NCBI GenBank assembly: GCA_902826155.1
Contig: CADEDU010000006.1
Location: 40,728 to 73,486, forward strand
Direction of reading: 5' to 3'
Source of the DNA: an uncultured beta proteobacterium
GTDB taxonomy: Bacteria > Pseudomonadota > Gammaproteobacteria > Burkholderiales > SG8-39
DNA: 32,759 bases
Both the position numbers and the translations under genes were made by a program. Shown piece after piece: positions 22,428-30,238 of the stretch. The notes below the pieces were generated by a model. It was not told where the DNA came from and searched no databases. It was given only the letters and a program-made list of their open reading frames with translations. Position 1 is the stretch's first letter. Each line of letters opens with the position of its first letter.

Positions 22428-23492
22428 TCAGTCGAACGCGACGATCGACACCCAGTTGGAGCCTTTGCCGGTCGGGTACTTACCCAGCGTTTGCAATGCG
22501 CCGCTCGCCTGATCGATCGCATACAGCGTGATCGTCGCCGAGCGCTCACCACTCGCGACCAGAAATTTTCCATTCGGGTCGATGGCGAAGCCGCGTGGTT
22601 GTAACTCAGTGGGCGTGTTGCTGCGGTAGCTCAACACTCCGGTGCTGCCGTCGACGGCGAACGCGGTGAGCGAACTGCTGGTGCGTTCCGAGCTGTAGAG
22701 AAAGCGACCATCGGGGGTGAGATGCAGATCGGCCGCCCAGATGTCGTTCGACACGTCGCGCGCCGCGGCACCGGGCCCACGTGGTGCGCCGGGTCCGAGT
22801 TTGGAGTCGGCCGGCAACGCGCTGACTGATCCTTGTTCGGTGAGTAAGCCGGTTTGGGCGTCGATCGCGAACATGGTCACCGTGGCGACCAGTTCGTTGA
22901 GCAGATAAACGAAGCGATTGTCGCCAGCGATGATCACATGCCGGGGGCCCGTGCCAGCTTTCAGCTGCACCAGGGGCGGCGTGTTCGCGCTGAGCTTGGG
23001 CGCAGTGGCATCGAGCACGAACTGGAACAGTTGATCCGTGCCCAGGTGCGGCACATACACATAGCGGTTGCTGCGATCGACCACGATCGCGTGCGCGTTG
23101 CGCGCGGTGGGTATCACCTGCGCGGCCGGCGCCACCACCTTGCCGTCGGCGTCGATCGCGTTGACCGTCACCACGTTGCCACCGTAGGAGGCGGCAAGGA
23201 GTACGCGTCCGGTGCGATCGACGGTGATGTACGGAAAGCTCTCGACCACCGGCGCCTTCGACAGCAGCGTCAATGCGCCTGACTGCGCGTTAATCGCGTA
23301 GCTCAACACGCTATAAGGCTGTGCGCGCGAGCCGGCATAGAGGAATCGCTTGTCGGGGCTGATGGCCAGCGGCCCGACCGTTCCGGCGGCGGCGACCTGC
23401 GGGCCGGGCTGCAGCGTACCGTGGGCGAGCAGGCGATAGGTGCCGATCGTGCCGTCGGCGGCATTCGACACGTAGACGAACGTAGCGGGCAT
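22428..23492 (-). CDS. Lactonase family beta-propeller protein (6-phosphogluconolactonase-like)
   Basis: A 354-residue protein with repeating propeller blades of about 45-50 residues: ATFVYVSNAADGTIGTYRL, LAISPDKRFLYAGSR, ITVDRTGRVLLAASYGGN, IVVDRSNRYVYVPHLG, GPRHVIIAGDNRFVYLLNEL, LHLTPDGRFLYSSERTSSSL and FAIDPNGKFLVASGE. This matches the seven-bladed lactonase family (Pgl/YbhE-like). No signal peptide is seen. Members hydrolyse 6-phosphogluconolactone or muconolactone-type lactones; in a neighbourhood rich in aromatic oxygenases the second role is possible but unproven. It is divergent from the kinase gene. Confidence 0.88.
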   Translation of the reverse strand: MPATFVYVSNAADGTIGTYRLLAHGTLQPGPQVAAAGTVGPLAISPDKRFLYAGSRAQPYSVLSYAINAQSGALTLLSKAPVVESFPYITVDRTGRVLLAASYGGNVVTVNAIDADGKVVAPAAQVIPTARNAHAIVVDRSNRYVYVPHLGTDQLFQFVLDATAPKLSANTPPLVQLKAGTGPRHVIIAGDNRFVYLLNELVATVTMFAIDAQTGLLTEQGSVSALPADSKLGPGAPRGPGAAARDVSNDIWAADLHLTPDGRFLYSSERTSSSLTAFAVDGSTGVLSYRSNTPTELQPRGFAIDPNGKFLVASGERSATITLYAIDQASGALQTLGKYPTGKGSNWVSIVAFD

Positions 23493-23602
23493 TCAGGGGC
23501 GCTCCTGGTTGGTATGAGGGTCGAGGGCGAGCTGCGCAGGCGGTGCGGCGAGTCGCGCGCTGAACTCGCGCAATGCCTCCGCGCGATCGTGCGTGGCTCG
23601 CA

Positions 23603-23630
23603 TGCATTCTTTCGTGTGCATTCTTGCGTG
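23603..23630 (+). repeat. Tandem 14-bp repeat upstream of kinase gene
   Basis: TGCATTCTTTCGTG (23603-23616) is followed directly by TGCATTCTTGCGTG (23617-23630), one mismatch in 14. It lies about 90 bp before the kinase start, in the 228-bp divergent gap shared with the lactonase gene, where it could be a regulator site or simple slippage. Nothing else is evident in the gap. Confidence 0.55.
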
Positions 23631-23720
23631 CCACACGCGGAAATGTCGAGCCGTCTCGCTTCAGATCGACGCGGCACGGTCGAGATAACGCGATAAGCCC
23701 GCCTCCGACCCAGCCCGCGC

Positions 23721-25718
23721 GTGAATTCCTCCCGCCCGAATTCTTCTCGCCCGTCATCGCCCACGAACCAGCGTCTGGTCGCCGGCCGTTATCAGATCCA
23801 GCGCAAGCTCGGCAGCGGCGGGATGGGGGCCGTCTATCTGGCCCGGCAGGTGGGCGTCGGCAATCAGGTGGCGTTGAAGTTTCTGCCGGCGCACCTGGCC
23901 GACGACCCGCAAGTGCGTCGCCGTTTCGAGCGCGAGGCGGCATTGACCCTGGCGGTCACGCATCCCGGTGCGGCGCAACTGCTCGATGTCGGGCAGGACG
24001 AGGACGGTCAGCTCTATCTGGCGTTCGAGTACGTCGAGGGCGACGATCTGTCCGGACTGCTCGATCGCGAAGGCGCGCTGGGTTATGCAGAAGCGCTGGA
24101 GATCACGCTCAAGGTCGCCGAGGCGCTGGCGTTCGCGCATCAGAAGGGCGTCGTACATCGCGACATCAAGCCCGAGAACATCCGCGTACGCCGCGATCTC
24201 GCAGGCTTGCACGTCAAGATCCTCGATTTCGGCATCGCGCGCGTGACCGACGATGCGGCCACGCGGCTTACGGTGGAGGGCGGAGTCGCCGGCACGCCCC
24301 GGTACATGGCGCCCGAGCAGATCGGTGCGGGCACGATCGATGCGCGCACCGATCTCTACGCACTCGGTCTGGTGCTGTTCGAGATGCTGACCGGTCGAGA
24401 GGCATTCGATCGCGAGTCGACGTCGCAGCTGATGTGGGCGCAACTGAATGACCCGGTGCCGCCGCTGCGCGAGGTGCAGCCGCTGCGCGACCATCCGCAG
24501 CTCGACGCCGTGATCGCGCGCTGCTGCGCCAAGCGTTCCGACGATCGCTACGCATCGATGCGCGAGATGGTCGAGGCGCTGAAAGCACTGCCTGCGCCGC
24601 AGTGGCAGGTGGCCCAACCGGTGAAGCGACGTGGACGTACCTCGGCATCGGGCCGGGAGGCGGACGCCGCGAGCGGTCGCGATGACGTGGTGGTGTCGCG
24701 ACCCGGCCGCACGACGATGACGCATCGGCGCGTCGGCATGATCGGTCTGGGGCTCGGCGTCGGGGCCAGCGCGCTTGCCGGCGTGGCGATCTGGCTGGTG
24801 CTCGGTCGCGTGCCGGCCAATGATCCGGTTGCCGTGCCCGCGCCTGTTGTCTCAGCCACGACCACAACTGCGACGGCTGCTGCCACCGCGCCCGTCGCGA
24901 CTGCGCCGGTTGTTGCAACTGCACCTGTTGCCGCGCCTGAGCCAGTCATTGCGACTGCGCCCGCTGCCACGACCAAGCCTACGGCCACGACCAGCCCCGC
25001 TGCTGCAACGACCCCGAATAACACCCAGGCGTCGCCACCGACGAAGCCGCGGCCTGCGTCTGGCTCCACCACCGGCGGCCCGGTCGTAGTGGGTGCGGGC
25101 GGACCTGTGATCATCAACGGTGTGCCGGTGCAACCCGGGGTGCTCGGGCAGCAGGTCGCACTCGCTCCCGGCGCAGGAGCCGGAGGCACCAATACGACAC
25201 ACGACTGCCCGGCGCTGGCGATGTACGACCCGTCGATCACCACGCTGAGTGTGGCCGAACTGGAGCGACGCGTGCTTGGGCTGCGCTATATCGCACCGTC
25301 CGTGGCGGCACGTCAGCTCGAAACGATGAAAGCGAGCGCCGAAAACTACGCGCCGCAGATGCGCGAGTGCATGTACAAGGCGACGCTGGTGCAGACGGTG
25401 TTGAGTGAGCGCACCGTGCTCCAGTCGACCCCCGCGATGTGGGGCCATACCCGTGACGTCGGCGAACTGGAGCGCCTGTTCATGGAGCAGCCGCTGCGCG
25501 AAGACTGGAGCGCCGCGCAGCGCAGAAACGTGCTGCAGCAGGTGGAGACGCTGTTCATCGCCAACCTGAAGAAGGATGCGCCCGGCGACGATGCCTACTG
25601 GCGGCGGATGTACTACGGGATTCTGTTTACCTGCGAGGCGAGCGACGAGGCACTTGCTGCCGCGCGTGCACGTCGACACGGCGAGGGCAACTGCCTGAAG
25701 CTCAAGCCCACGATTTGA
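23721..25718 (+). CDS. Membrane serine/threonine protein kinase (PknB/Stk-like) with outer C-terminal domain
   Basis: A 665-residue protein starting at GTG 23721. The kinase domain covers about 24-290: Gly loop G31-S-G-G-M-G36, K53, E72, HRDIKPEN (146-153), D169-F-G, and the APE motif ending at E199, so it looks catalytically active. A single membrane helix lies at about 340-361 (MIGLGLGVGASALAGVAIWLVLG). An Ala/Thr/Pro/Val-rich linker follows (about 370-490), then a folded outer domain from about 497 with four cysteines (CPALAM, RECMYK, LFTCEAS, GNCLKL) and helical segments. The last domain is not recognised; it is not PASTA. The kinase probably senses a periplasmic cue. No partner phosphatase or FHA protein is adjacent. 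Confidence 0.92.
   Translation: MNSSRPNSSRPSSPTNQRLVAGRYQIQRKLGSGGMGAVYLARQVGVGNQVALKFLPAHLADDPQVRRRFEREAALTLAVTHPGAAQLLDVGQDEDGQLYLAFEYVEGDDLSGLLDREGALGYAEALEITLKVAEALAFAHQKGVVHRDIKPENIRVRRDLAGLHVKILDFGIARVTDDAATRLTVEGGVAGTPRYMAPEQIGAGTIDARTDLYALGLVLFEMLTGREAFDRESTSQLMWAQLNDPVPPLREVQPLRDHPQLDAVIARCCAKRSDDRYASMREMVEALKALPAPQWQVAQPVKRRGRTSASGREADAASGRDDVVVSRPGRTTMTHRRVGMIGLGLGVGASALAGVAIWLVLGRVPANDPVAVPAPVVSATTTTATAAATAPVATAPVVATAPVAAPEPVIATAPAATTKPTATTSPAAATTPNNTQASPPTKPRPASGSTTGGPVVVGAGGPVIINGVPVQPGVLGQQVALAPGAGAGGTNTTHDCPALAMYDPSITTLSVAELERRVLGLRYIAPSVAARQLETMKASAENYAPQMRECMYKATLVQTVLSERTVLQSTPAMWGHTRDVGELERLFMEQPLREDWSAAQRRNVLQQVETLFIANLKKDAPGDDAYWRRMYYGILFTCEASDEALAAARARRHGEGNCLKLKPTI
24835..25065 (+). 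repeat. Low-complexity Ala/Thr/Pro linker region in kinase gene
   Basis: Within the kinase gene this stretch encodes repeated TAPV, TATT and TTSPAA units rich in Ala, Thr, Pro and Val. It is coding and likely an extended periplasmic linker. Such tracts vary in length between strains. Confidence 0.7.
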
Positions 25719-25760
25719 AGGGACGCAGGGCAACTGACGCAGGGGAGCGGGCGCAGCGCG

Positions 25761-26939
25761 TCAGTCGCTTTCCCGAAGCGCGCTACGTCGAGCTTCATCC
25801 CGCAACGACATCACCCCGCCGCCCACCAGGAACGCCGCGCACGCCCAGAACACCGCGACCAGTCCGGTGGTTGCACTCATCGCGCCGAACGCCACCGGTA
25901 CGGCCACCTGGATCACCTTGTTCATCATCAACCGCAATCCGAGCGCTTCGCCTGAGCGCTGCTTCGGCGCGTGCGTATAGGTGATCATCAACGTCAGCGG
26001 CTGCGACATGCCCAACCCCAGGCCGAGCACGAACGACAGCACCGCGAGCACGCCGATGTTGGTGACCCACGGAAACACTGCGTACACCGCCGCGCCGATC
26101 AGGAGCGACCAGCTGAGCAGCTGCACCTCGCCGAAGCTGCGCACCATGCGGTGCAGGAAGATGCGCACCGCGAAGCCGGCGATCGCGTAGGTGGACAGCA
26201 CCAGGCCGATCACCGTGGCCGACAGACCAATCGATTGCCCGTAGACCGGGAAGTAGAAGTTGTACAGCTCGATCGCGGTCATGCTGATGCCGCCGGTGAC
26301 GATCACGCGGCGCAGGCTCGGGATCTGCAACAGGTCGAACGCACTGCTGGTTTCCTCGCTCTTGCCCGCGCGGGTGCGCACCGGAATGATCGAGCGGATG
26401 CCCAACGCCATCAGCACCGGCGCCGACGAGATCGCCGCGAGCCAGATCGCGGTCCAGCGAAAGCCCACCGAATCGATCAGCACGCCGGCGAGCGACGGCC
26501 CCGCGAATGCCGCCAGCGACATGCCGAGCGCGAAGATGCTGAAGCTGCGCGTGCGATCGTCCTTGCCGCCGAATGAGCCGAGCAGGTTGTGGATCGCCAG
26601 GTGGAAGTAGATATGCCCCAGCCCGACCAGCGCGGCGCAGGCGACGAGCACCGCGAGATGGCCCGACACGAACGGCAGCGCGAGCGCGGCGGCCATCACT
26701 GCTCCGCCGATCACGATCGGCAGGCGGTCGCCGATGCGGTCGGACAATTTTCCAGCGTGTACCGCGAGGAGCAGCGGAAACAGTGCGTACATGCCGGCGA
26801 TCACGCCGACGGTCCAGCCGCTCGCACCCTGCTCGAGCGCGTAGAGCGACACCAGGACCTTGCTGCCGCGCATGCCGATGCCGTTGAGCATCGACAGCAG
26901 GACGACCTGATAAGCGAGCGCGGCGGGTGAACGGTTCAC
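25761..26939 (-). CDS. MFS transporter
   Basis: A 392-residue protein from GTG 26939, needed to include the first membrane segment (ALAYQVVLLSMLNGIGM). Twelve hydrophobic segments can be followed, with the MFS loop 2-3 motif AGKLSDRIGDRLPIVIGGA (conserved G-x-x-x-D-R-x-G) and FVLGLGLGMSQPLTLMITYTHAP late in the protein. The latter half resembles drug or organic-acid efflux members. The gene is convergent with the kinase and lies 66 bp downstream of the Asp-box propeller gene on the same strand, so it may be the end of that transcript. Substrate unknown. Confidence 0.9.
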   Translation of the reverse strand: MNRSPAALAYQVVLLSMLNGIGMRGSKVLVSLYALEQGASGWTVGVIAGMYALFPLLLAVHAGKLSDRIGDRLPIVIGGAVMAAALALPFVSGHLAVLVACAALVGLGHIYFHLAIHNLLGSFGGKDDRTRSFSIFALGMSLAAFAGPSLAGVLIDSVGFRWTAIWLAAISSAPVLMALGIRSIIPVRTRAGKSEETSSAFDLLQIPSLRRVIVTGGISMTAIELYNFYFPVYGQSIGLSATVIGLVLSTYAIAGFAVRIFLHRMVRSFGEVQLLSWSLLIGAAVYAVFPWVTNIGVLAVLSFVLGLGLGMSQPLTLMITYTHAPKQRSGEALGLRLMMNKVIQVAVPVAFGAMSATTGLVAVFWACAAFLVGGGVMSLRDEARRSALRESD

Positions 26940-27005
26940 GACGTGGGGTAGGACGCGGGGGCGGCTAAGGTGCCGGCGCGTAAGCTACCCCAGAAACGCG
27001 AAACC

Positions 27006-29267
27006 TTAGATTTTCACCTCCCACGCTCCGCGATTGCGCGTGCCGGCGCGCAGCAACCGCAGCCGGGTGTGCAGGATCAGATCGCCCACCACCGCATTGG
27101 GCAGGCCGTTGCTGAAGTCGGTCCAGCGGGTGCCCGAATTCGTGGTGCGATACACGCCGTTGTCCGCACCGGCGAACACGCGCGTGGTGTCCTTCGGGTC
27201 GACCACGATCGCGTTCACCGGAATGTCGGGGAGATTGCCGCTGCGATCGGCCCAGCTCGTGCCGCCGTTGAGCGAGCGGAACACGTGTCCGCCACCCAGC
27301 GCCGACACGCTCACCCAGATCGTCTTGGTGGGCGTGCCGGGCACCACGATGTCGCTGATGAAGCCGCGACGCGGACTCGTAAGCGGCGTGACCGTTGCGT
27401 TGCCACTCCAGCGTGTACCGGCGCGGGTGATTCGATAGAGATTGCCCGCCACCGTGCCCACGAAGATCGTCGACGCATTGACGATGGCGATCGCCGAGGC
27501 GAGGTCGGGGCGTGCGGCGTTGGAGGTCGGCAGCAGCACTTCGCTCCACGAGTCGCCGCTGTCGCTCGACACGAACACCGACTGGCCGGCCTTGGTGACG
27601 ATGCTGCCGCTCACATCCAGCGGCGGATAGAACAGCGCCTGATAGTCGTTGCTGGTAGGCGGTGAGACATCGGACCAGCGGAATGCGCGCGGACCGCTCG
27701 CTGGCGCGCGCTCGATCCACATGTCGTAGTAGGAGTGGAAGCACAGCGGCTCGGCGCCGTCGACCGCGCCGCAATCGCCCCCGTCACCCAGCGCGACCTG
27801 ATCCCAGCGTCCGCCCGATGCGTTGCTGAGCGTGCCGTTGTCCTGCGTGCCGCCCATGATCCAGGTGTCTTGTTGTTCCAGTTGCGCAAGGAACTCGAAC
27901 TCGGTGATGCCCAGCCCCGGATTGAGCGCCTGCCAACTGTTGCCGCCGTCGGGCGAACGGAACAACCCGCCGTCGTTGCACACATAGACGACTTGCGCGT
28001 TGTTCGGGTCGAAGGCGATGTGATGCTGATCGGGGTGGATCGAATCGCCGCTCGAGCGCGACGAGATATTCGTCCACCGCCACACGCCGCTGGTGCGCGT
28101 GCCGCGATACAGCTCGATCGCGCCCCAATAGACGACGTTCGGGTCGGCCGGCGACACCGCGAAGCACCAGTCGTACCACGCCTGCGACACCTCCATGCGC
28201 GCGGGCACCGATTCGGCCGCGAAATTGCCACCGGCACTCGAGCGCCGCCACAGCAGCGCGCTGCTGCCGATTGCGCCGGCCACGTAGACGACGCTCGGGC
28301 TGGACGGGGCGTGGCACACCTCGAGTCGTTCGAGCGAACCGAATGCGCCGGGCAGGGTCACTCGCGACCAGGTGCTGCCGCCGTTGCCCGAGCGGAACAG
28401 GCCGCTCTCATTGGCCAGAAAGATTTCGCTCGGATCGGCCGGATTGATCGAGATGTCCCAGGTCAGTTCGGTGCGCACCTGCGTAACGGTCTGGCCCGCG
28501 TTGCGCGTTTCGAACAGCCCGTTGACCGCGCAGATCCACACATGCAGCGGATCGGCCGGATCGACCGCGAGATCGTAGACGCTGGTCCCCGAGAGCGCCT
28601 GGTTGGGCATGTGCTCCCAGGTGAAGCCGCCGTCCGAGGAGCGCAGCAGCCCTACGCCGAGCGGGCTGCGGGTATCGCCTTCGCCGGTGGCGGCGTAGAC
28701 GATGTTGGGTGAACTCGGCGCGGCGGCGATCGCGCCCATCGACAAGGTCGGTTGTTGGTCGGTGAGCGGACGCCACGACGCGCCGGTATCGGTGGAGCCC
28801 CACACGCCGCCGCCGGCCGAACACAGCACCAGCCGGCGCGCGTCGGTCGGGTCGATCACGATGCCCACTGCGCGGCCCGATACCGGCGGCTTGTTGTTGC
28901 CCCCTTCGCCGTAGGTCTGACCTTTCGGAATCGAGGTCGGGCCGATCTCGCGCCATACCGGTTTGTTGATCGTTGCCGCGAACGTCGGCACCGCCGCGCT
29001 CTTGAATCGCGCAGCGCCGGCGTAGGCGTTGCGAGGTGACACTGCTGCGGCTGGCGCGCGCGCGCTGCGCTGGCCTTTGCCGCCTCGCGGGGCCTGCGGA
29101 CGCAGGACACGCGTGCCATCGGTTGTAGTCAGCGACAGTCCGCGCTGCTGCTCGAAATATTCGATCCGGGCGAGCGCCTTGCCCATCGGGTAGCGCTCGC
29201 GAATGCGGGCGCGTGCTGCGGATCGAACCGGGGTGTGCAGCCGTTCAATTGACTTGGGCAATCGCAT
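27006..29267 (-). CDS. Large BNR/Asp-box beta-propeller protein (sialidase/VPS10/Ycf48-like)
   Basis: A 753-residue protein. After a basic, Arg-rich N-terminus (1 to about 100) with no signal peptide, seven Asp-box motifs of type S/T-x-D/N-x-G-x-x-W are spaced along it: STDTGASW, SSDGGFTW, SGNGGSTW, SPDGGNSW, SSDSGDSW, SLNGGTSW and TTNSGTRW. WIMGGTQDNGTLS is a motif of uncharacterised BNR-repeat proteins. The layout suggests one ten-bladed or two propellers. The catalytic Arg triad of true sialidases is not evident, so a binding or scaffold role is more likely. Upstream on the same strand lie a Lys/Ala-rich basic protein and a small membrane protein, and the gene shares their translation-start sequence. 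Function unknown. Confidence 0.85.
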   Translation of the reverse strand: MRLPKSIERLHTPVRSAARARIRERYPMGKALARIEYFEQQRGLSLTTTDGTRVLRPQAPRGGKGQRSARAPAAAVSPRNAYAGAARFKSAAVPTFAATINKPVWREIGPTSIPKGQTYGEGGNNKPPVSGRAVGIVIDPTDARRLVLCSAGGGVWGSTDTGASWRPLTDQQPTLSMGAIAAAPSSPNIVYAATGEGDTRSPLGVGLLRSSDGGFTWEHMPNQALSGTSVYDLAVDPADPLHVWICAVNGLFETRNAGQTVTQVRTELTWDISINPADPSEIFLANESGLFRSGNGGSTWSRVTLPGAFGSLERLEVCHAPSSPSVVYVAGAIGSSALLWRRSSAGGNFAAESVPARMEVSQAWYDWCFAVSPADPNVVYWGAIELYRGTRTSGVWRWTNISSRSSGDSIHPDQHHIAFDPNNAQVVYVCNDGGLFRSPDGGNSWQALNPGLGITEFEFLAQLEQQDTWIMGGTQDNGTLSNASGGRWDQVALGDGGDCGAVDGAEPLCFHSYYDMWIERAPASGPRAFRWSDVSPPTSNDYQALFYPPLDVSGSIVTKAGQSVFVSSDSGDSWSEVLLPTSNAARPDLASAIAIVNASTIFVGTVAGNLYRITRAGTRWSGNATVTPLTSPRRGFISDIVVPGTPTKTIWVSVSALGGGHVFRSLNGGTSWADRSGNLPDIPVNAIVVDPKDTTRVFAGADNGVYRTTNSGTRWTDFSNGLPNAVVGDLILHTRLRLLRAGTRNRGAWEVKI

Positions 29268-29279
29268 GGGAGGTCTCCT
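29268..29279 (-). promoter_or_regulatory. Ribosome binding element AGGAGACCTCCC before the Asp-box gene
   Basis: Reading on the minus strand, AGGAG lies seven bases before the ATG at 29267. The 12 bases plus ATG match the start element at 29873-29884 except for one base, which fixes this start. Confidence 0.75.
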
Positions 29280-29369
29280 GTTGTTGTGCGGCGAGCGAGC
29301 GATGAGCTCACCGGGAGGTGGGCGCCAGAACTGTCGGTTTGACGCTGTCCGGCGCGGCGTGCGCGAAGG

Positions 29370-29624
29370 CTATTTCTTGGGGCGTGAGCGGGCGGAGCGT
29401 TTGGCGGCGCCGCCGAGTTTCTTTGCAACGGATCGAGCCTTCGCCACCGTGGTCGACTTCGCTGCCTTGACCGGCGTTTTCCCGGGCGGTGCAGCGCCGG
29501 CGGTCGGCGTTGGCGCCGTCGGCAGGCCGCGCGCGAGATTGAACTGCTGCACGCGCTGCCATGCGCGTCCGCCTGCGGGTTCGGGGGGCGCGGACTTGCC
29601 GCTGCCGCTGCGCGGTCGGCGCAT
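29370..29624 (-). CDS. Small Lys/Ala-rich basic protein
   Basis: An 84-residue protein from ATG 29624. The second half is a run of Lys, Ala, Arg and Thr (KTPVKAAKSTTVAKARSVAKK to SARSRPKK), like the tails of bacterial histone H1-like proteins (AlgP/HctB type), and the first half is Pro/Gly-rich (SGKSAPPEPAGGRAWQRVQQ). Codon pattern and position (8 bp after the membrane protein, 102 bp before the Asp-box gene, same strand) support a real gene, but low-complexity sequence makes this less certain. It could bind nucleic acid or another polyanion. Confidence 0.55.
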   Translation of the reverse strand: MRRPRSGSGKSAPPEPAGGRAWQRVQQFNLARGLPTAPTPTAGAAPPGKTPVKAAKSTTVAKARSVAKKLGGAAKRSARSRPKK

Positions 29625-29632
29625 GGTGGCCG

Positions 29633-29872
29633 CTAGTTGCGCGACGGCTCTTGGCGGGCGTGCGAGCCCTTTGAGTGCGCTTGGGAGCGCCGCGGCCAGA
29701 ATCGATCACAGATCAGATCGATCACCAGCCAGGTCACCAGAAACGCGGCGCATTCGAGCGCGAAGCTCTTGAACTTGTAGAAGAACTCGGCGATTCCGAA
29801 GGCCAGGAATAGCGCCGGCAGGCGGGTGGCGAGCGCACCGTCGCGGCGCAGCGATCGGATGAATTCGAGCAT
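29633..29872 (-). CDS. Small membrane protein, uncharacterised
   Basis: A 79-residue protein from ATG 29872 with a very strong ribosome binding site (AGGAGG, seven bases). MLEFIRSLRRDGALATRLPA is amphipathic and basic; the middle (LFLAFGIAEFFYKFKSFALECAAFLVTWLVIDLICDRFW) can form two membrane segments, followed by a hydrophilic, Arg/His/Ser-rich tail. No family is recognised. It is the first gene of the leftward run with the basic protein and the Asp-box propeller, so it could anchor that protein at the membrane. That role is a guess. Confidence 0.65.
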   Translation of the reverse strand: MLEFIRSLRRDGALATRLPALFLAFGIAEFFYKFKSFALECAAFLVTWLVIDLICDRFWPRRSQAHSKGSHARQEPSRN

Positions 29873-29884
29873 GGGAGGCCTCCT
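29873..29884 (-). promoter_or_regulatory. Ribosome binding element AGGAGGCCTCCC before the small membrane protein
   Basis: Minus-strand AGGAGG followed by CCTCCC directly before ATG 29872. The core GGAGGCCTCC is a perfect palindrome. The element recurs with one change before the Asp-box gene (29268-29279). Confidence 0.75.
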
Positions 29885-30238
29885 ATTTTCTGTGTCCTGC
29901 GTTCGGAGTGCAGTTCGTTCGCATCGAGGGTCGCGTCGGGTGTCGCGTTGATATGCCGAGGGGATCGCGCCCGCGGACCGAACGGTAGCGCAGCGGATCG
30001 GACCGGTTGCCTTGGAAATATCCAACGGTTCGCTCTCGCCGACCGGTGGATTGTCCGCCTGTGCCGTATCGCGCGCAACGCGCTCGCGCGGACATCGTAC
30101 GGTCGCATTCGTTCTTCAACATCGAGCGTGGACGTACGATAGCAGCCGGAGCCGGAACGACAGCGGCCGTGGCTCGACGTGGCCGGCGTTCCATGCGTTG
30201 GCCCGCGTTCCCGTTCCAACCGCAGCGAGGGGAGCACC
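29873..30238. other. 366-bp divergent intergenic region
   Basis: No gene is supported here. Beyond the ribosome binding elements at both ends it holds an 8-bp inverted repeat ATCGTACG (30094-30101) / CGTACGAT (30133-30140), a TTGGA-AATA-TCCAA hairpin (30012-30025) flanked by two GACCGGT copies (30001-30007 and 30041-30047), and TACGAT at 30135-30140 as a poor -10 box. It must contain the promoters of the leftward cassette and of the glutamate dehydrogenase. Confidence 0.5.

Noticed and set aside
27006..29267. True sialidase
   Set aside because: Asp boxes are present, but no convincing Arg triad, Tyr/Glu pair or signal peptide was found.
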